Positions 22,125 to 34,499 of a stretch of 64,000 nt of DNA are shown piece by piece; the first letter of the stretch is position 1; the number at the start of each line of letters is the position of its first letter. The position numbers were made by a program, and so were the translations under genes. A model generated the notes under the pieces. It was given only the letters and a program-made list of their open reading frames with translations. It made no database searches and was not told the DNA's origin. This stretch comes from Glandiceps talaboti (Eukaryota; Hemichordata; Enteropneusta; Spengelidae), in assembly GCF_964340395.1 (NCBI RefSeq), contig NC_135565.1, forward strand, positions 20,411,709 to 20,475,708, read 5' to 3'.

Positions 22125-25060
22125 TACTTGTAGATATATGATGCATACAATATGTACACTTGTAGATATATGATGCATACAATGTGTACACTTGTAGATA
22201 TATGATGTATACAATATTGTGGACACTTGTAGATATATGATGTATACAATGTGTACACTTGTAGATATATGGTGTTCACAATGTGTATACTTGTAGATAT
22301 ATGATGTATACAATGTGTACACTTGTAGATATATGATGTATACAATGTGGACACTTGTAGATATATGATGTAAACAATGTGTACACTTGTAGATATATGA
22401 TGTACACAATGTGTATACTTGTAGATATATGATGTATACAATATGTACACTTGTAGATATATGATGCATACAATGTGTACACTTGTAGATATATGATGTA
22501 TACAATGTGGACACTTGTAGATATATGATGTATACAATGTGTACACTTGTAGATATATGGTGTTCACAATGTGTATACTTGTAGATATATGATGTATACA
22601 ATGTGTACACTTGTAGATATATGATGCATACAATGTGGACACTTGTAGATATATGATGCATATAATGTGTACACTTGTAGATATATGATGTATACAATGT
22701 GTACACTTGTAGATATATGATGTATACAATGTGCACACTTGTAGATATATGATGTATACAATGTGTACACTTGTAGATATATGATGTACACAATCTGTAT
22801 ACTTGTAGATATACAAATATATGATGTATACAATGTGTACACTTGTAGATATACAAATATATGATGTATACAATGTGTACACTTGTAGATATATGATGTA
22901 TACAATGTGTACACTTGTAGATATATGATGTATACAATGTGTACACTTGTAGATATATGATGTATACAATGTATACACTTGTAGATATATGATGTACACA
23001 ATCTGTATACTTGTAGATATACAAATATATGATGTATACAATGTGTACACTTGTAGATATATGGTGTATACAATGCGTACACTTGTAGATATATGATGTA
23101 TACAATATGTACACTTGTAGATATATGATGTGTACAATGTGTACACTTGTAGATATATGATGCATACAATGTGTACACTTGTAGATATGATGTATACAGT
23201 TTGTACACTTGTAGATATATGATGTATACAATGTGTACACTTGTAGATATATGGTGTATACAATGTGTACACTTGTAGATATATGATGTATACAATGTGT
23301 ACACTTGTAGATATACAAATATATGATGTATACAATGTGGACACTTGTAGATATATGATGTACACAATGTGTATACTTGTAGATATACAAATATATGATG
23401 TATACAATGTGGACACTTGTAGATATACTATGTGTACACTTGTAGATATATGATGTACACAATGTGTATACTTGTAGATATATGATGTATACAATATGTA
23501 CACTTGTAGATATATGATGCATACAATGTGTACACTTGTAGATATATGATGTACACAATGTGTATACTTGTAGATATATGATGTATACAATATGTACACT
23601 TGTAGATATATGATGCATACAATGTGTACACTTGTAGATATATGATGTATACAATGTGGACACTTGTAGATATATGATGTATACAATGTGTACACTTGTA
23701 GATATATGGTGTTCACAATGTGTATACTTGTAGATATATGATGTATACAATGTGTACACTTGTAGATATATGATGCATACAATGTGTACACTTGTAGATA
23801 TATGATGTATACAATGTGGACACTTGTAGATATATGATGTAAACAATGTGTACACTTGTAGATATATGATGTACACAATGTGTATACTTGTAGATATATG
23901 ATGTATACAATATGTACACTTGTAGATATATGATGCATATACAATGTGTACACTTGTAGATATATGATGTATACAATGTGTACACTTGTAGATATATGGT
24001 GTTCACAATGTGTATACTTGTAGATATATGATGTATACAATGTGTACACTTGTAGATATATGATGCATACAATGTGGACACTTGTAGATATATGATGCAT
24101 ATAATGTGTACACTTGTAGATATATGATGTATACAATGTGTACACTTGTAGATATATGATGTATACAATGTGTACACTTGTAGATATATGATGTATACAA
24201 TGTGTACACTTGTAGAATGATATATGATGTATATAATGTGTACACTTGTAGATATATGATGCACACAATGTGTACACTTGTAGAATGATATATGATGTAT
24301 ATAATGTGTACACTTGTAGATATATGATGCATACAATGTGTACACTTGTAGATATACAAATATATGATGTATACAATGTGTACACTTGTACATATATGCT
24401 GTATACAATGTGTACACTTGTAGATACGTATACAATGTGTACACTTGTAGATATATGATGTATACAATGTGTACACTTGTAGATATATGATGTATACAAT
24501 GTGTACACTTGTAGATATATGATGTATACAATGTGTACACTTGTAGATATATGATGTATACAATGTGTACACTTGTAGAATGATATATGATGTATATAAT
24601 GTGTACACTTGTAGATATACAAATATATGATGTATACAATGTGTACACTTGTACATATATGGTGTATACAATGTGTACACTTGTAGATATATAATGTATA
24701 CAATGTGTACACTTGTAGATATATAATGTATACAATGTGTACACTTGTAGATATATGATGTATACAATGTGTACACTTGTAGATATATGATGTATACAAT
24801 GTGTACACTTGTAGATATATGATGTATACAATGTGTACACTTGTAGATATATGACGTATACAATGTGTACACTTGTAGATATGATGTATACAATGTGTAC
24901 ACTTGTAGATATATGACGTATACAATGTGTACACTTGTAGATATATGATATATACAATGGGTACACTTGTAGATATATGATGCATACAATGTATACACTT
25001 GTAGATATATGATACATGTATACAATGTGTACACTTGTAGATATGTGATGTATACAATGT
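22125..25060. repeat. 32-bp minisatellite array, right segment
   Basis: Continues the 12,014-17,722 array after the insertion, about 90 units. The stretch 22,564-23,367 copies 15,995-16,798 in variant order; once the 4,404-bp insertion and its TA are removed the shift is 2,165 bp. Beyond about 24,200 the units become more uniform, with new variants (TAGAATGATATATG, TATATAATG), and then end at unrelated sequence. Confidence 0.95.
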
Positions 25061-25384
25061 ACTGTACTAATAAAATGCAATACTGATGGTAGATGTACAT
25101 TATTGGCTATGGACCATAACACCACAATGAAAAGTCTATCAATGAAAGTCATTTTTATTCTGAGTTTTGAAGGTAGAGGTACTTACCATAAGTGTATTGG
25201 ATTAACAAATGGATGAGCCAAAAAACCTTTGAATTTTCTGAGTGATGACTACAATAAAAAAAGTTGATAGGTTGACATTAAAACAAAGCAGGAAAAAAAA
25301 AATTCAAGGCTCTTATACTTAGTCATACATCTATCATCTCTTCATCCATCATTCCATCCATCCATATATCTCATCCACTTACTC

Positions 25385-25532
25385 ACTCCCTATAACATAT
25401 ACATATTATTACATATGGCACACACACACAGATACATTAATTCATACATACATACATACATACATACATACATACATACATACATACATACACACACATA
25501 TACATACATACACACAGATACTAGTACATGCA

Positions 25533-25564
<32 letters not shown>

Positions 25565-25915
25565 CATATACATATACATACACAATATATACACAGATAC
25601 ATTCATACATACATACATACATACACACACATACGTACGTACACACATGCACATACATACATACATATAACATACACACATCCCCCTCCCCAAATTCATC
25701 AATACATCTATACATGCATCCCTCCAACCTACCGACAATACATTTATCCATCCAATACATACATAAATTCATCCATCCACACACATTCATCTATCCATCT
25801 ATCACACACATACCACCATCACTATATCCCTCTATTTATACAACTCTCCCTTCAACCAACCGTAAATATATTCATCCACACACACACATTCATACATACA
25901 TTGTGAACATACACA
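25385..25915. repeat. (TACA)n-type microsatellite region
   Basis: Long CATA/TACA and CACA runs with a CATCCATC-rich continuation to about 26,030. Overlapping open frames on both strands are Tyr/Ile/His/Thr repeats and are not genes. Confidence 0.9.
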
Positions 25916-26029
25916 TATACACACATCTATGCCATGGCTTCAACCTTCCTTACATCCCTTCCGGTTCCACCCTTCATCAAATTCATGATCCATCCATTCA
26001 TTCAATCATTCATTCATCAACATTTTATT

Positions 26030-27110
26030 CATGTATTGTTGAAGAACTTACCTCCTGCTTGGTATATTTGTTGAATCTTTTGCTAGAAACTGGACAAATG
26101 AGGTTTCAATGAATGGGTGGACAAATGTCTGTACAGCTCAATTAATGCTCCACATCAAACCATAGACCCAGGAGGAGGGGGGGGGGGGGTCTATGATCAA
26201 ACACACCAGTAATTTATCTAGTATGCAGATGAAAATGATAGGTTATTAGAAAACATACACAATAAGTTTAAATACATGTTTTATATAATGACTGATTTCT
26301 ATGATAAGGAGAATTAAATATTTACTTTGTCTATTTATTGTCCTTATATTTGGTGAATTCATTTAGCTATTCTGTGGCAGTTAGCTTCAATCCATGACAA
26401 AGTTTAATTTTGTTTCCCCTATTTATTCTTTATTATTTTCAGTTTTTACATGTGGTTTTCATTAGTCACAAGGAGAAATGAGAACTTTTGTGGAAAAAAC
26501 TTGCATCAAAAATTTAAAAACATAATACATTACTTTTGGTTTCACAGTATAATTCATTTTCACGTTGTGCACTAAAGTGATAGTATTATCTACCTGATTT
26601 GAATAAATATGATATTTCTAACACATCAGGAACACTAAGTTTTTACACCTGTGTAATATCCTTTACCTGGAAATGATAGGAAAATTATTTCACAGCAAAG
26701 ATTATTATAACTTTTTAGATGCCACCATTCAGAGAGTTTCAATCAATAATCTATGTCTATGAGTTTTGTAGCCGCTATAATAGTTCACATCAAGTTCAAA
26801 ATAAAACTAAAAATAAATACTTACACCAGCTGTGAACCTGCTAATTCATGTCTTGGAATTTTACGGGAGATGCCCACTGAAAAGTTCATATCATACTAGG
26901 GAATTTCTCAGAGTTGTTGGTACACAACAAAACATGTCATTTAATCATTTATATAATATATTTAAATATCAGGTTTGATTTCAGCCAATAGTAAGCAATG
27001 ATTTAGCATGTTTCAGTGATAACCAAATAAAATAAATAACATCTCGTACGCAAAAAAAATTAACCCAAAAATCCTCCCAAACTCAGCTTGTGCCCCTTTA
27101 ATGTCTACCA
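26030..27110. other. No gene recognised
   Basis: AT-rich sequence. The only distinct item is a CATAGACCC/GGGTCTATG inverted repeat around a poly-G run at about 26,161-26,196. Confidence 0.5.
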
Positions 27111-27236
27111 TTTACAGGTATGTATAGAAAGTGTTAGTGTTTCAAGTTTGAATTTACAGGTATGTATAGAAAGTGTTAGTGTTTCAAGTTTGAATTTACA
27201 GGTATGTATAAAAGTGTTAGTGTTTCAAGTTTGAAT
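27110..27236. repeat. 42-bp tandem repeat, three copies
   Basis: The unit is ACAGGTATGTATAGAAAGTG followed by TTAGTGTTTCAAGTTTGAATTT; the third copy has lost a base. Each copy contains CAG|GTATGT, a splice-donor-like sequence. Confidence 0.75.
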
Positions 27237-27663
27237 TCCTTTTGTTGCTCTACAAGTGCCAAAGTCATTAGAAGAAACTGTTTGTGAGATTTATTGATCC
27301 CCAGTATGCAGTGTTTAGATTTACAATAGAGAATTTCAAAGCATTTTCGGATCCACATCTAAAATTTGTAGATATAATTACTGTATAATACTGTACAAGT
27401 GTATATATGGTCACTGATGATAGAGGAACTGTGATATGGTTTACATTATGGAGCATACAATTAGAAAGTCCGGTGTCCTGATGTAAGTTTGTTGGTACAA
27501 ATAGTTGAAATGGTAATAATAAGTTTAGTATATATTTTCTACTGTTACCCAGAGTATAGCTAGGGGATAATTGGTTTTCTGTTGTAATGCAACATTTTAC
27601 ATTTTAAGAGAAGAGGTGATAATGTGATCTAGTTTGTGTTGTTGTGTATTGCTATGGTAACGG

Positions 27664-27702
27664 TATCTCTTTTTGGAGGATGTATTGGCTCTGAAAAGAG
27701 CC
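27664..27702 (-). ncRNA. Histone-type 3' stem-loop and downstream element
   Basis: On the minus strand, GGCTCTTTTCAGAGCC (27,702-27,687) is a perfect match to the canonical histone mRNA 3' stem-loop. It is preceded by CAAAC and followed, at the usual distance, by the purine-rich CAAAAAGAGATA (27,675-27,664), as expected for a histone downstream element. In animals this structure replaces polyadenylation in replication-dependent histone mRNAs. No histone coding sequence lies just upstream. The nearest minus-strand open frame (27,915-27,781, 44 residues ending DDNKDWIKDKN, after a TTTAG acceptor-like site) is not a histone. It may be a relic, a chance match, or the end of an unusual transcript. 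Confidence 0.5.
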
Positions 27703-28578
27703 GTTTGGTTTGTTTACCTTACGGTAAATGATTAGATCATGATCTCATACAGTTCATGGTATTGTCATCTTGACTCATCTTCAGTTCTTGTCTTTTATCC
27801 AATCTTTGTTGTCATCTTTGATGGATATGATATCATCATTGGTATGCACAGTAGTTGTAGAATGGGACTTGATTGAAGAATACCAAGGAATGACTTCTTT
27901 GTTATTGACACTATACTAAATCATAACATACACATTGCTGGGATGAAGGAATTCTTATTTTTTAATATCTCCTTAAGGTGAAATGCACCTCGACTTTCAA
28001 AGTCGTCGGATCACTTTCAAATTTGTACCAGTGGTAGATTATGATGGAAGATTTATATTTTTGGAAAAAAAATTGGGGGTCCACCGTCTAGTTTTTTAAG
28101 GAGGGCGCCCTCTAGAGTTTCATTGTTCTGGTTTCGGTCAAAAAAAGCATATGTCAATAAATGAATCCCTGGCAATATAGTTTTTCGATGAATATAATTT
28201 TTTCAGGTCATTTTGCTTTCTTAATAATATGGTGCTTACATTCATGTCAAATAATAGCAACATTTGTGTTTTATTTCAAGATTAACAATCAAAAATGAAA
28301 AACTTTTTGACATATTTTTTTGAAAAAAAAATATTTTTTAAACTTTTTTCTATTTCCCCGTTTTAACTTTTTGAAATAATTTGACGAAAGATAAACCTAA
28401 TCATGCCAATCAATTGAATTGAAAAAAAAATTGGGGTCGCGGTACAAACTTTTCAGATATTTTACATCAAAGTCACGTGGTCACAATGCATTCCAATGTC
28501 TTCCAATGGGTATTTATGGTATCTTGTTGTCACATTCGTTGCCATGGAAACAGTAAATAGTGGTAATCGTTGATGTAA

Positions 28579-29300
28579 CTAATGTTCCCTCCTAATATGA
28601 GATTTGGTTGGAAAACTATAAATGTGTGTAACTATAGTTACTATAAAAGAAAACAACTTGAAACATACACCCTGCGAGAAACCAAGATGGCTTCCCCTAT
28701 TACAATTACTGGAGGTATGGATCAAACAACCATAACATAACAATGCATGTAATTGTGTGTGTGTATGTGTTGTCTGTCTGTCTCTGTCTCTGTATGCTTC
28801 ACCACCAATCTGCCTTGCAACCTGAGAGAAAGCAGTAAAACTTGAATAGGCAAAGGCTACAACAGTCAAAGTACACAAACCAAGAAACAGAAGACTTGAT
28901 TTGATCCAATCATTCAAAGACCATTTTTATTCCTTTTTTTCAGATTTCAGTTTTGCTTCAAGTTAATTTAAGGCAAGCAGTTTGTATAGAAATGAATAGA
29001 ACTTACAATCAAGACCATCTCAATCAATACCATGGTAGTTTATCTCCACTTTTCTGTCATGATTGATGTGTTTGTAGTGTATACATAAATGAGAACTATT
29101 CCTGTCTCAGCTAGTAATGTAATGAAAAGATGTAAGACTTTGCTAACTATTAAACATGGAGTATGCTCATTGCAACTGAATTCTGCTGGAGAAGAAGTTG
29201 ATCATTTACAAAACCATAATGTGCCTGTGTTGATATACAGACAATGAACACACAAGCAATCAATCAAAATACAAATTAGCAACCATCAGCAAATTTTGAC
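28579..29300. other. No gene recognised
   Basis: Contains a hydrophobic minus-strand open frame (28,917-28,579), probably the polypyrimidine-rich end of an intron, and AT-rich sequence. AATAAA on the minus strand at 29,321-29,316 may serve the small gene upstream. Confidence 0.4.
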
Positions 29301-30154
29301 AAATAGAAAGTAATATTTATTAACATTAAAAACAACTAGAACACATGGCAGCTTTTTATGAAAGTGAGGATAACACTGTCTTCTAATTTCATCAAATAGA
29401 TGACAAATTATTGGTAAAAACCAGATACGTTCAAATCTCACCCATATTTATATCTAAACTTACATGAATATCCAAACAATGGCATGACTATTTTTTTAAC
29501 CATGAACTTACACAAATTTCAGTACTGTAATATTCTGAATTCAACAGTCACAGCATAGAAAGCATGTACCATGTTACATAATCTAAGCAACATTAGGACA
29601 CATATATTGACAACATCCATAAAAGACACATTACCTTCACTTAGGTGCATGAATTGTGAAAGAAAATTACCCCTACAGAGAGAGAAATATTGGAGCCTCT
29701 AGCCTAAGAATTGTCAAGTTTAGGTGATGCTGGCATTGGAATACATTTAGTCCATCAAATATTACATGCATCATTGTTCACAAAATTATTTAGAAACACT
29801 AGCTGGCATTTTATGAGAACAGTCTTGCAGAACCGAATGGTATTCAGAAGGTGTGATTATCATTACCACTGTTGATCACTTTCATCAACAAGGAACTGTA
29901 AATGGCTGTAATTTTTCAGTAACAATAACATTTGTGTACACATTCCCCTGGAGAGAGTGGTGTACTGGTTTCTAAATTGATCTTTACTTTGTGAATTTGA
30001 ACCAGCAAAGTGTATAAATAAAAATTTCTTAGACACTCGGAAGAATATGTAATCTTCATGTTTACTGGGTTAGCTAGTGGTAGATTGCTGACATCTCAAT
30101 ATTGGCCTGGCAATAGCTGATGTAAGGTTTTGTAAGCTAATACAAGTGTCACCA

Positions 30155-31416
30155 CTAGTGGGTTGTCACCACAAACATCACATCTGACACATCACTTTCA
30201 GTCCACTTCTTGCAGTGGAATTTGTCAACATTTGTACATGTGTAAGCCCTGAATAGAAAATAAAACATAACAGACATTTAATTAATAATCAGTTGGTAAC
30301 TTACATTATGATATAAAATTAGTTCACAAACTTAACTTTCTCTCAGTGAAATAAAATACTTATAATAATATTTAAAGTTTATCTCATACATTTACTTGAA
30401 GTAGTGACACTGGATATATGGCTATATTATTCACACATGAACAGAACATCATCCCATCAACACAAACAAAATGGTAAACCTAAATGATGTTTATTTTGTA
30501 AATTTGCAAAAAGCTGTTGAATATTTCAGTAAGTGAGCAGTTTTATAAAGTTCATAAACTACAAAATTGCAATTTTAAATGTTGTAACTGAAGGATTTAC
30601 ATCAACATGTGGAAAGCAAGGTCTCCTAACAAAACTGTATGATAGACAAAACAAAGTTATGATTAGTCTAGTTTTCATAAAGTGAAATTATTATTTTTAC
30701 CTATAGTCAAAATATAGCGGCCACAAAAAAAAATCATGCTAGTGGGAAATGTTGTCTAAATCTATGTGATCTCATGATCTTTGAGTGCTAAACCCAGATG
30801 AGCTAAGAAAAAAACTAAAAGAAACAAAATTAAAAATAAAAAGATAAATAAATAAATAAATAACGGTACAATTAAGAATTATTAGTTAAAATTTCAAAGT
30901 GTCAAGGAAGAGACCACATACATTTTATCATGTCTAAACCGTGTCTAATAAAATTGTTTGTAGCAGAGGTTTGTAGTATGTACGTGTATGTACATGTGAC
31001 AGCCGATACATATTCATTTTTGGTACGTTTTCTCTTCATCAACCCTCCCCATATCCAATGTTGTTTGTTTCCTGAGTGGAATGTACATGTCCGTTGAATG
31101 AAAAAAAAATGGCTGTCACTCGATCATGTTCCAATGCGTCGGTAATAATCAATGTGCACGTTTTAGAAATACAATAACTTCTAAACTTTCCACAATTTGA
31201 GGTTTCGCTTGATAATAGTTGATTATATGCCATTCTGTCTAAACATGGATGTCTCACTAATACATCCATGGTCTAAAGGAGTTATTGGCCCACGCTTGCA
31301 AAATTGATACGATCGTCACTAGTGTACTACTCCACATGTGTACACACATAGAGTGCGTAATTCATACACCACATAGCGTACAGAAAGTTTGAAACTTACC
31401 TTCGGGTTTTCTTCAT
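30155..31416 (-). CDS. Possible two-exon small protein (36 residues)
   Basis: Minus-strand exon 31,416-31,400 (ATG, good A at -3, donor CGAAG|GTAAGT) joins exon 30,248-30,155 (acceptor TTCTATTCAG, stop TAG) in a matching phase, giving 36 residues. The second exon reads AYTCTNVDKFHCKKWTESDV and then SDVMFVVTTH, with two cysteines. The frame extends upstream of the ATG to a TAA, so this could instead be the 3' end of a longer product. The CpG-containing region 31,550-32,220 upstream looks like a promoter. AATAAA at 29,321-29,316 (minus) would give a ~0.84-kb 3' UTR. Family not recognised. Confidence 0.35.
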
Positions 31417-31549
31417 TTTATCTTTCACATTTGTAAAGAGATATCCTTAGGTTCGATGAAGGAGGGTATATATTAGACTACATTTGACTTTACCCGCTGC
31501 AAAATTACAACAATTCACATGTGGAAAACATGATGAAAGGTCCCGGACA

Positions 31550-32225
31550 TTTTACTTTTTTCGTGTCTACTTCCGAGTTCGATCGGTAGTTCATGGAATA
31601 AGTCGGATATTTCGGAGCGATATTCGTACGTATTCAACTTTGCAGTCACAACGATCAGGGGGTCAACACGAAAACAATATACAGGAGACCCAAATTGACA
31701 TTCGCATTCGTTTGTCTGTACACATTTCTAGTCACAGAATGCTTTTGCTACAAAAAGCCGCTGGATCTTTTGTCATAGATGTAGTACTGCTACATAGTTG
31801 CACTCTTGTCTGAATACATACCTCAAAGCTACAAAATTAAAATAGGTCGGGGTTATGTTGTGACTGAATACAGACATGACAGGGAGTACGACCAGATTGC
31901 AGATCAATTTTGACTTTGGGCGGGTCGTCGCCGATCCGTTCGTCGTCCATTCTCTATGTTTCAAGATAATTTCAGTGTACCGTGAAATAGATGGATTTAT
32001 TTAGCTCGTGATCGAGCTACAAAAGCAACAGAAGACCTGGCTATTTTTACATTACGGCTAAACTTTGAATGGAATGGGTACATTTTCAGTTTAGATGCAT
32101 GATGGACTACGTTTATCGTAGAAAACTAGACGTGTTTATACCGGAAGTGATAGTTGTTCTTTCACTGGGGATGCGCATACACATGCGCAGAACTCCAAAA
32201 TAACCGAGGCGCGTTCTACGTTAAT
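31550..32225. promoter_or_regulatory. CpG-containing, promoter-like region
   Basis: Locally rich in CpG compared with its surroundings, with an ETS-type CCGGAAGTG at 32,142-32,150 and GCGCAG/GCGCG words to 32,215. It lies between the small minus-strand gene and the plus-strand NHL exon, so it could be bidirectional. Confidence 0.35.
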
Positions 32226-32909
32226 ATCTGTAAATAGAATAAAATGAACACCAATATTAGATAAAATTTAAATATATAATATATCATAATTTATTTTTAT
32301 AATCCTAAAGTCCTTCTAGTAGGTTGAGGGGAAAAAAATAAACATGAATATCTCCTATCTTCATATGAACAAGTAGAGGTGACCTTTGACATCATCTATG
32401 TGACCTTTGACATCACATATACTGACATCGCATTCATGTAGTATTCAACCTGAACACAGTGTGATAAGATTTTTTTACTAAAAATAACTTGTCATCCACA
32501 CCACTGTGACTTTGATGTTAATTTTGTAAATGACTTGATATCCGCACCAACTTTGGTTTAATACTATAGTTGTGTATATTGCATGATTATGTCATATATT
32601 TTCAAATTCATATTAAATATTTTTTAAAAATTGCTCACTGTAATTTAATGTCAGACATCACTTTTTCGTGCATGTTTATTTTTATGTAATATATATGTAA
32701 CATTCAATTAATATGCAACTAAACTGGCAATAAAATGATAAAAATGGATTTCTACACAATTGGTTACCATAGAAACCACATAATTTTACCTAAAGTTGCA
32801 TTTAACAAACTCTCCATTTGTTACCATGACCAGAGAAAACGATACTTTGAAAATATTTCACACACCATAATGTACATGTGGGATGTCAAGAGTGAAGAAA
32901 TAAAAAAAA

Positions 32910-32927
32910 TGGTTACCATGGTAACCA
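32910..32927. promoter_or_regulatory. Perfect 18-bp RFX-type palindrome
   Basis: TGGTTACCATGGTAACCA is its own reverse complement and matches the symmetric X-box pattern bound by RFX factors (GTTRCCATGGYAAC). Other members of the set occur at 28,538, 32,763, 33,068, 33,229, 42,407 and 49,934. Confidence 0.45.
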
Positions 32928-33390
32928 ATGAATTGTTTTGAACATAATATTTTCAAGAATTCTATTTAATCACTACTTGTTAAGAAAATTTAAGTTTGAA
33001 AGTTCTATCTCACTTAGAACAAAAACTATGAAGAAAAAAGAATTTTGGAACAGAACTTATAAAAATTGTTGCTATGGTTACCATATCTTCATCATATGAA
33101 TTGAATTCTGAAGTTTTTGTTAAGAAGTTGCATAAATACACAAAACATCCATGAAATTTAAAAAGTTGTCTATAATAGTATTACAAACTTAATTTTTATG
33201 AACATTAAATGTTTATTTTCCGTGGATGGTTGCCATGGAAATGCAATATTTGACTTCAAAAAAACATGTCATACACCATATCATATCAGAACTAAATTTC
33301 CCACCCTTAAAAAAAATAAATACAATTTATTGCAATTTCAAGGAAGAATATTCTAATTTGCCAGTTGTATTGAATGTGTAGTCTGATGTT

Positions 33391-33403
33391 TGACCTTTGA
33401 CCT
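33391..33403 (+). promoter_or_regulatory. DR1 nuclear-receptor element in the intron before the NHL exon
   Basis: TGACCTTTGACCT is a perfect direct repeat with one-base spacing, the form bound by RXR/HNF4/COUP-type receptors. Imperfect TGACCTTTGACAT copies lie at 32,380 and 32,401. Binding is inferred from motif only. Confidence 0.3.
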
Positions 33404-33418
33404 TTGTTTACATTACAG

Positions 33419-34239
33419 GTCAGTGGAAAGTAACCATGGAACTTGATGGTCAAAGTGGTCCAGTAAAGTTCAAAAGAGTGCAAGGAGTGACCACAAATCA
33501 CCTTGGTCAAGTGGTCATGGCAGACGAAGGCAACAATAGTGTACTCACCTTGAAATCAACTTATGAACTTGACTCTGAGATTAGATTTGATGGTCACTTT
33601 CCTAATAAATTCAAACCTTATGATGTTGCCGTGACAACAAGCAATAATTATTTCATGACAGATTCTGGTAATGACCAAGTCGTCATGTTTGACAAATCTT
33701 CTAAAACTACTCAAACATTTTGTCAAAATGATGACATTAAACCAAGAGCAATTGCTTTACTGGATGAAGGATTTGTTGTCACCGATGAGAAAGGTCACAG
33801 AGTGGTCAAGTATGACATGAATGGTGAAAGTGTAGCAGAGGTTGGAGGTCATGTCCAGCCAAGTCTACTCTATGACCCTAAGTTTGTTGTGGTCAATAGT
33901 GATAACAATGTTATTGTCTCTGACCATGGCAGAAGTGGTGAGAATGGTAGCATCAAAGTGTTTGGTAAACAATTACAATATCTGTTCACAATGTGTAGTG
34001 GTGTGTGGGCACCCTATGGGCTAAGTGTAGATTTATGGGACAATGTTTATAATATTCAGGGACCTAGGGGGTCAGGTTGGAGGTTGATTGTGAAATATAC
34101 AAAGAATGGAGAAGAAGTTGAAAGTTTTGGAAATTACCCATACAGGGGTGAATTCATTGCTGTTAGTAAGTATGGACAGCCTAAGATTATAGTTTCAGAC
34201 CCAGGTATCAACAACCGTGTCAGAGTTTACACCAAATAA
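33419..34239 (+). CDS. NHL-repeat beta-propeller, terminal exon (TRIM-NHL-like)
   Basis: The exon starts after TTACATTACAG in phase 1 and runs 273 residues to TAA at 34,237-34,239. Six propeller blades are visible: GVTTNHLGQVVMADEGNNSV, YDVAVTTSNNYFMTDSGNDQ, AIALLDEGFVVTDEKGHRVV, FVVVNSDNNVIVSDHG, GLSVDLWDNVYNI and FIAVSKYGQPKIIVSDPG, each ending near V-x-V/F/Y. Such a C-terminal six-bladed propeller is typical of TRIM2/3/LIN-41-like proteins, where it binds RNA or protein partners. The RING/B-box exons expected upstream were not found in this window. An internal ATG at 33,436 could start a propeller-only product. AATAAA signals lie at 34,338 and 34,435. Confidence 0.8.
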
Positions 34240-34337
34240 AGAAATCTACTTTACACTACGGTGTATATTTTACAAGAAAAAAAATTTATTTCATTATTTT
34301 TAGTGAAATTCTCAGAGAATTTTATTGAATATAGGAT

Positions 34338-34440
34338 AATAAAGAGATGTGAGGTCAACAACACTTTAATCTTGTAAACAACATTGTCTGCACAAAAATA
34401 TTCTCTAGTTTGCATATTTTGAGAATTTTTTTTGAATAAA
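34338..34440 (+). terminator. Two AATAAA signals after the NHL exon
   Basis: AATAAA at 34,338-34,343 and 34,435-34,440, about 100 and 200 nt after the stop codon. Confidence 0.5.
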
Positions 34441-34499
34441 ACACACTCTACATGTGTGTCGCTATTTTTTGTGATGTTTCTTATGATATTTGTAAACAT

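Noticed and set aside
25390-26112. Open frames rich in Thr/Tyr/His/Ile on both strands
   Set aside because: Products of (TACA)n and CATC microsatellites.
28579-28917. Hydrophobic minus-strand frame (WIKSSLLFLGLCTLTVVAF) that suggested a transporter helix
   Set aside because: It fits a pyrimidine-rich intron end before TTTCTCTCAG better; the following frame is microsatellite-like and no flanking exons agree.
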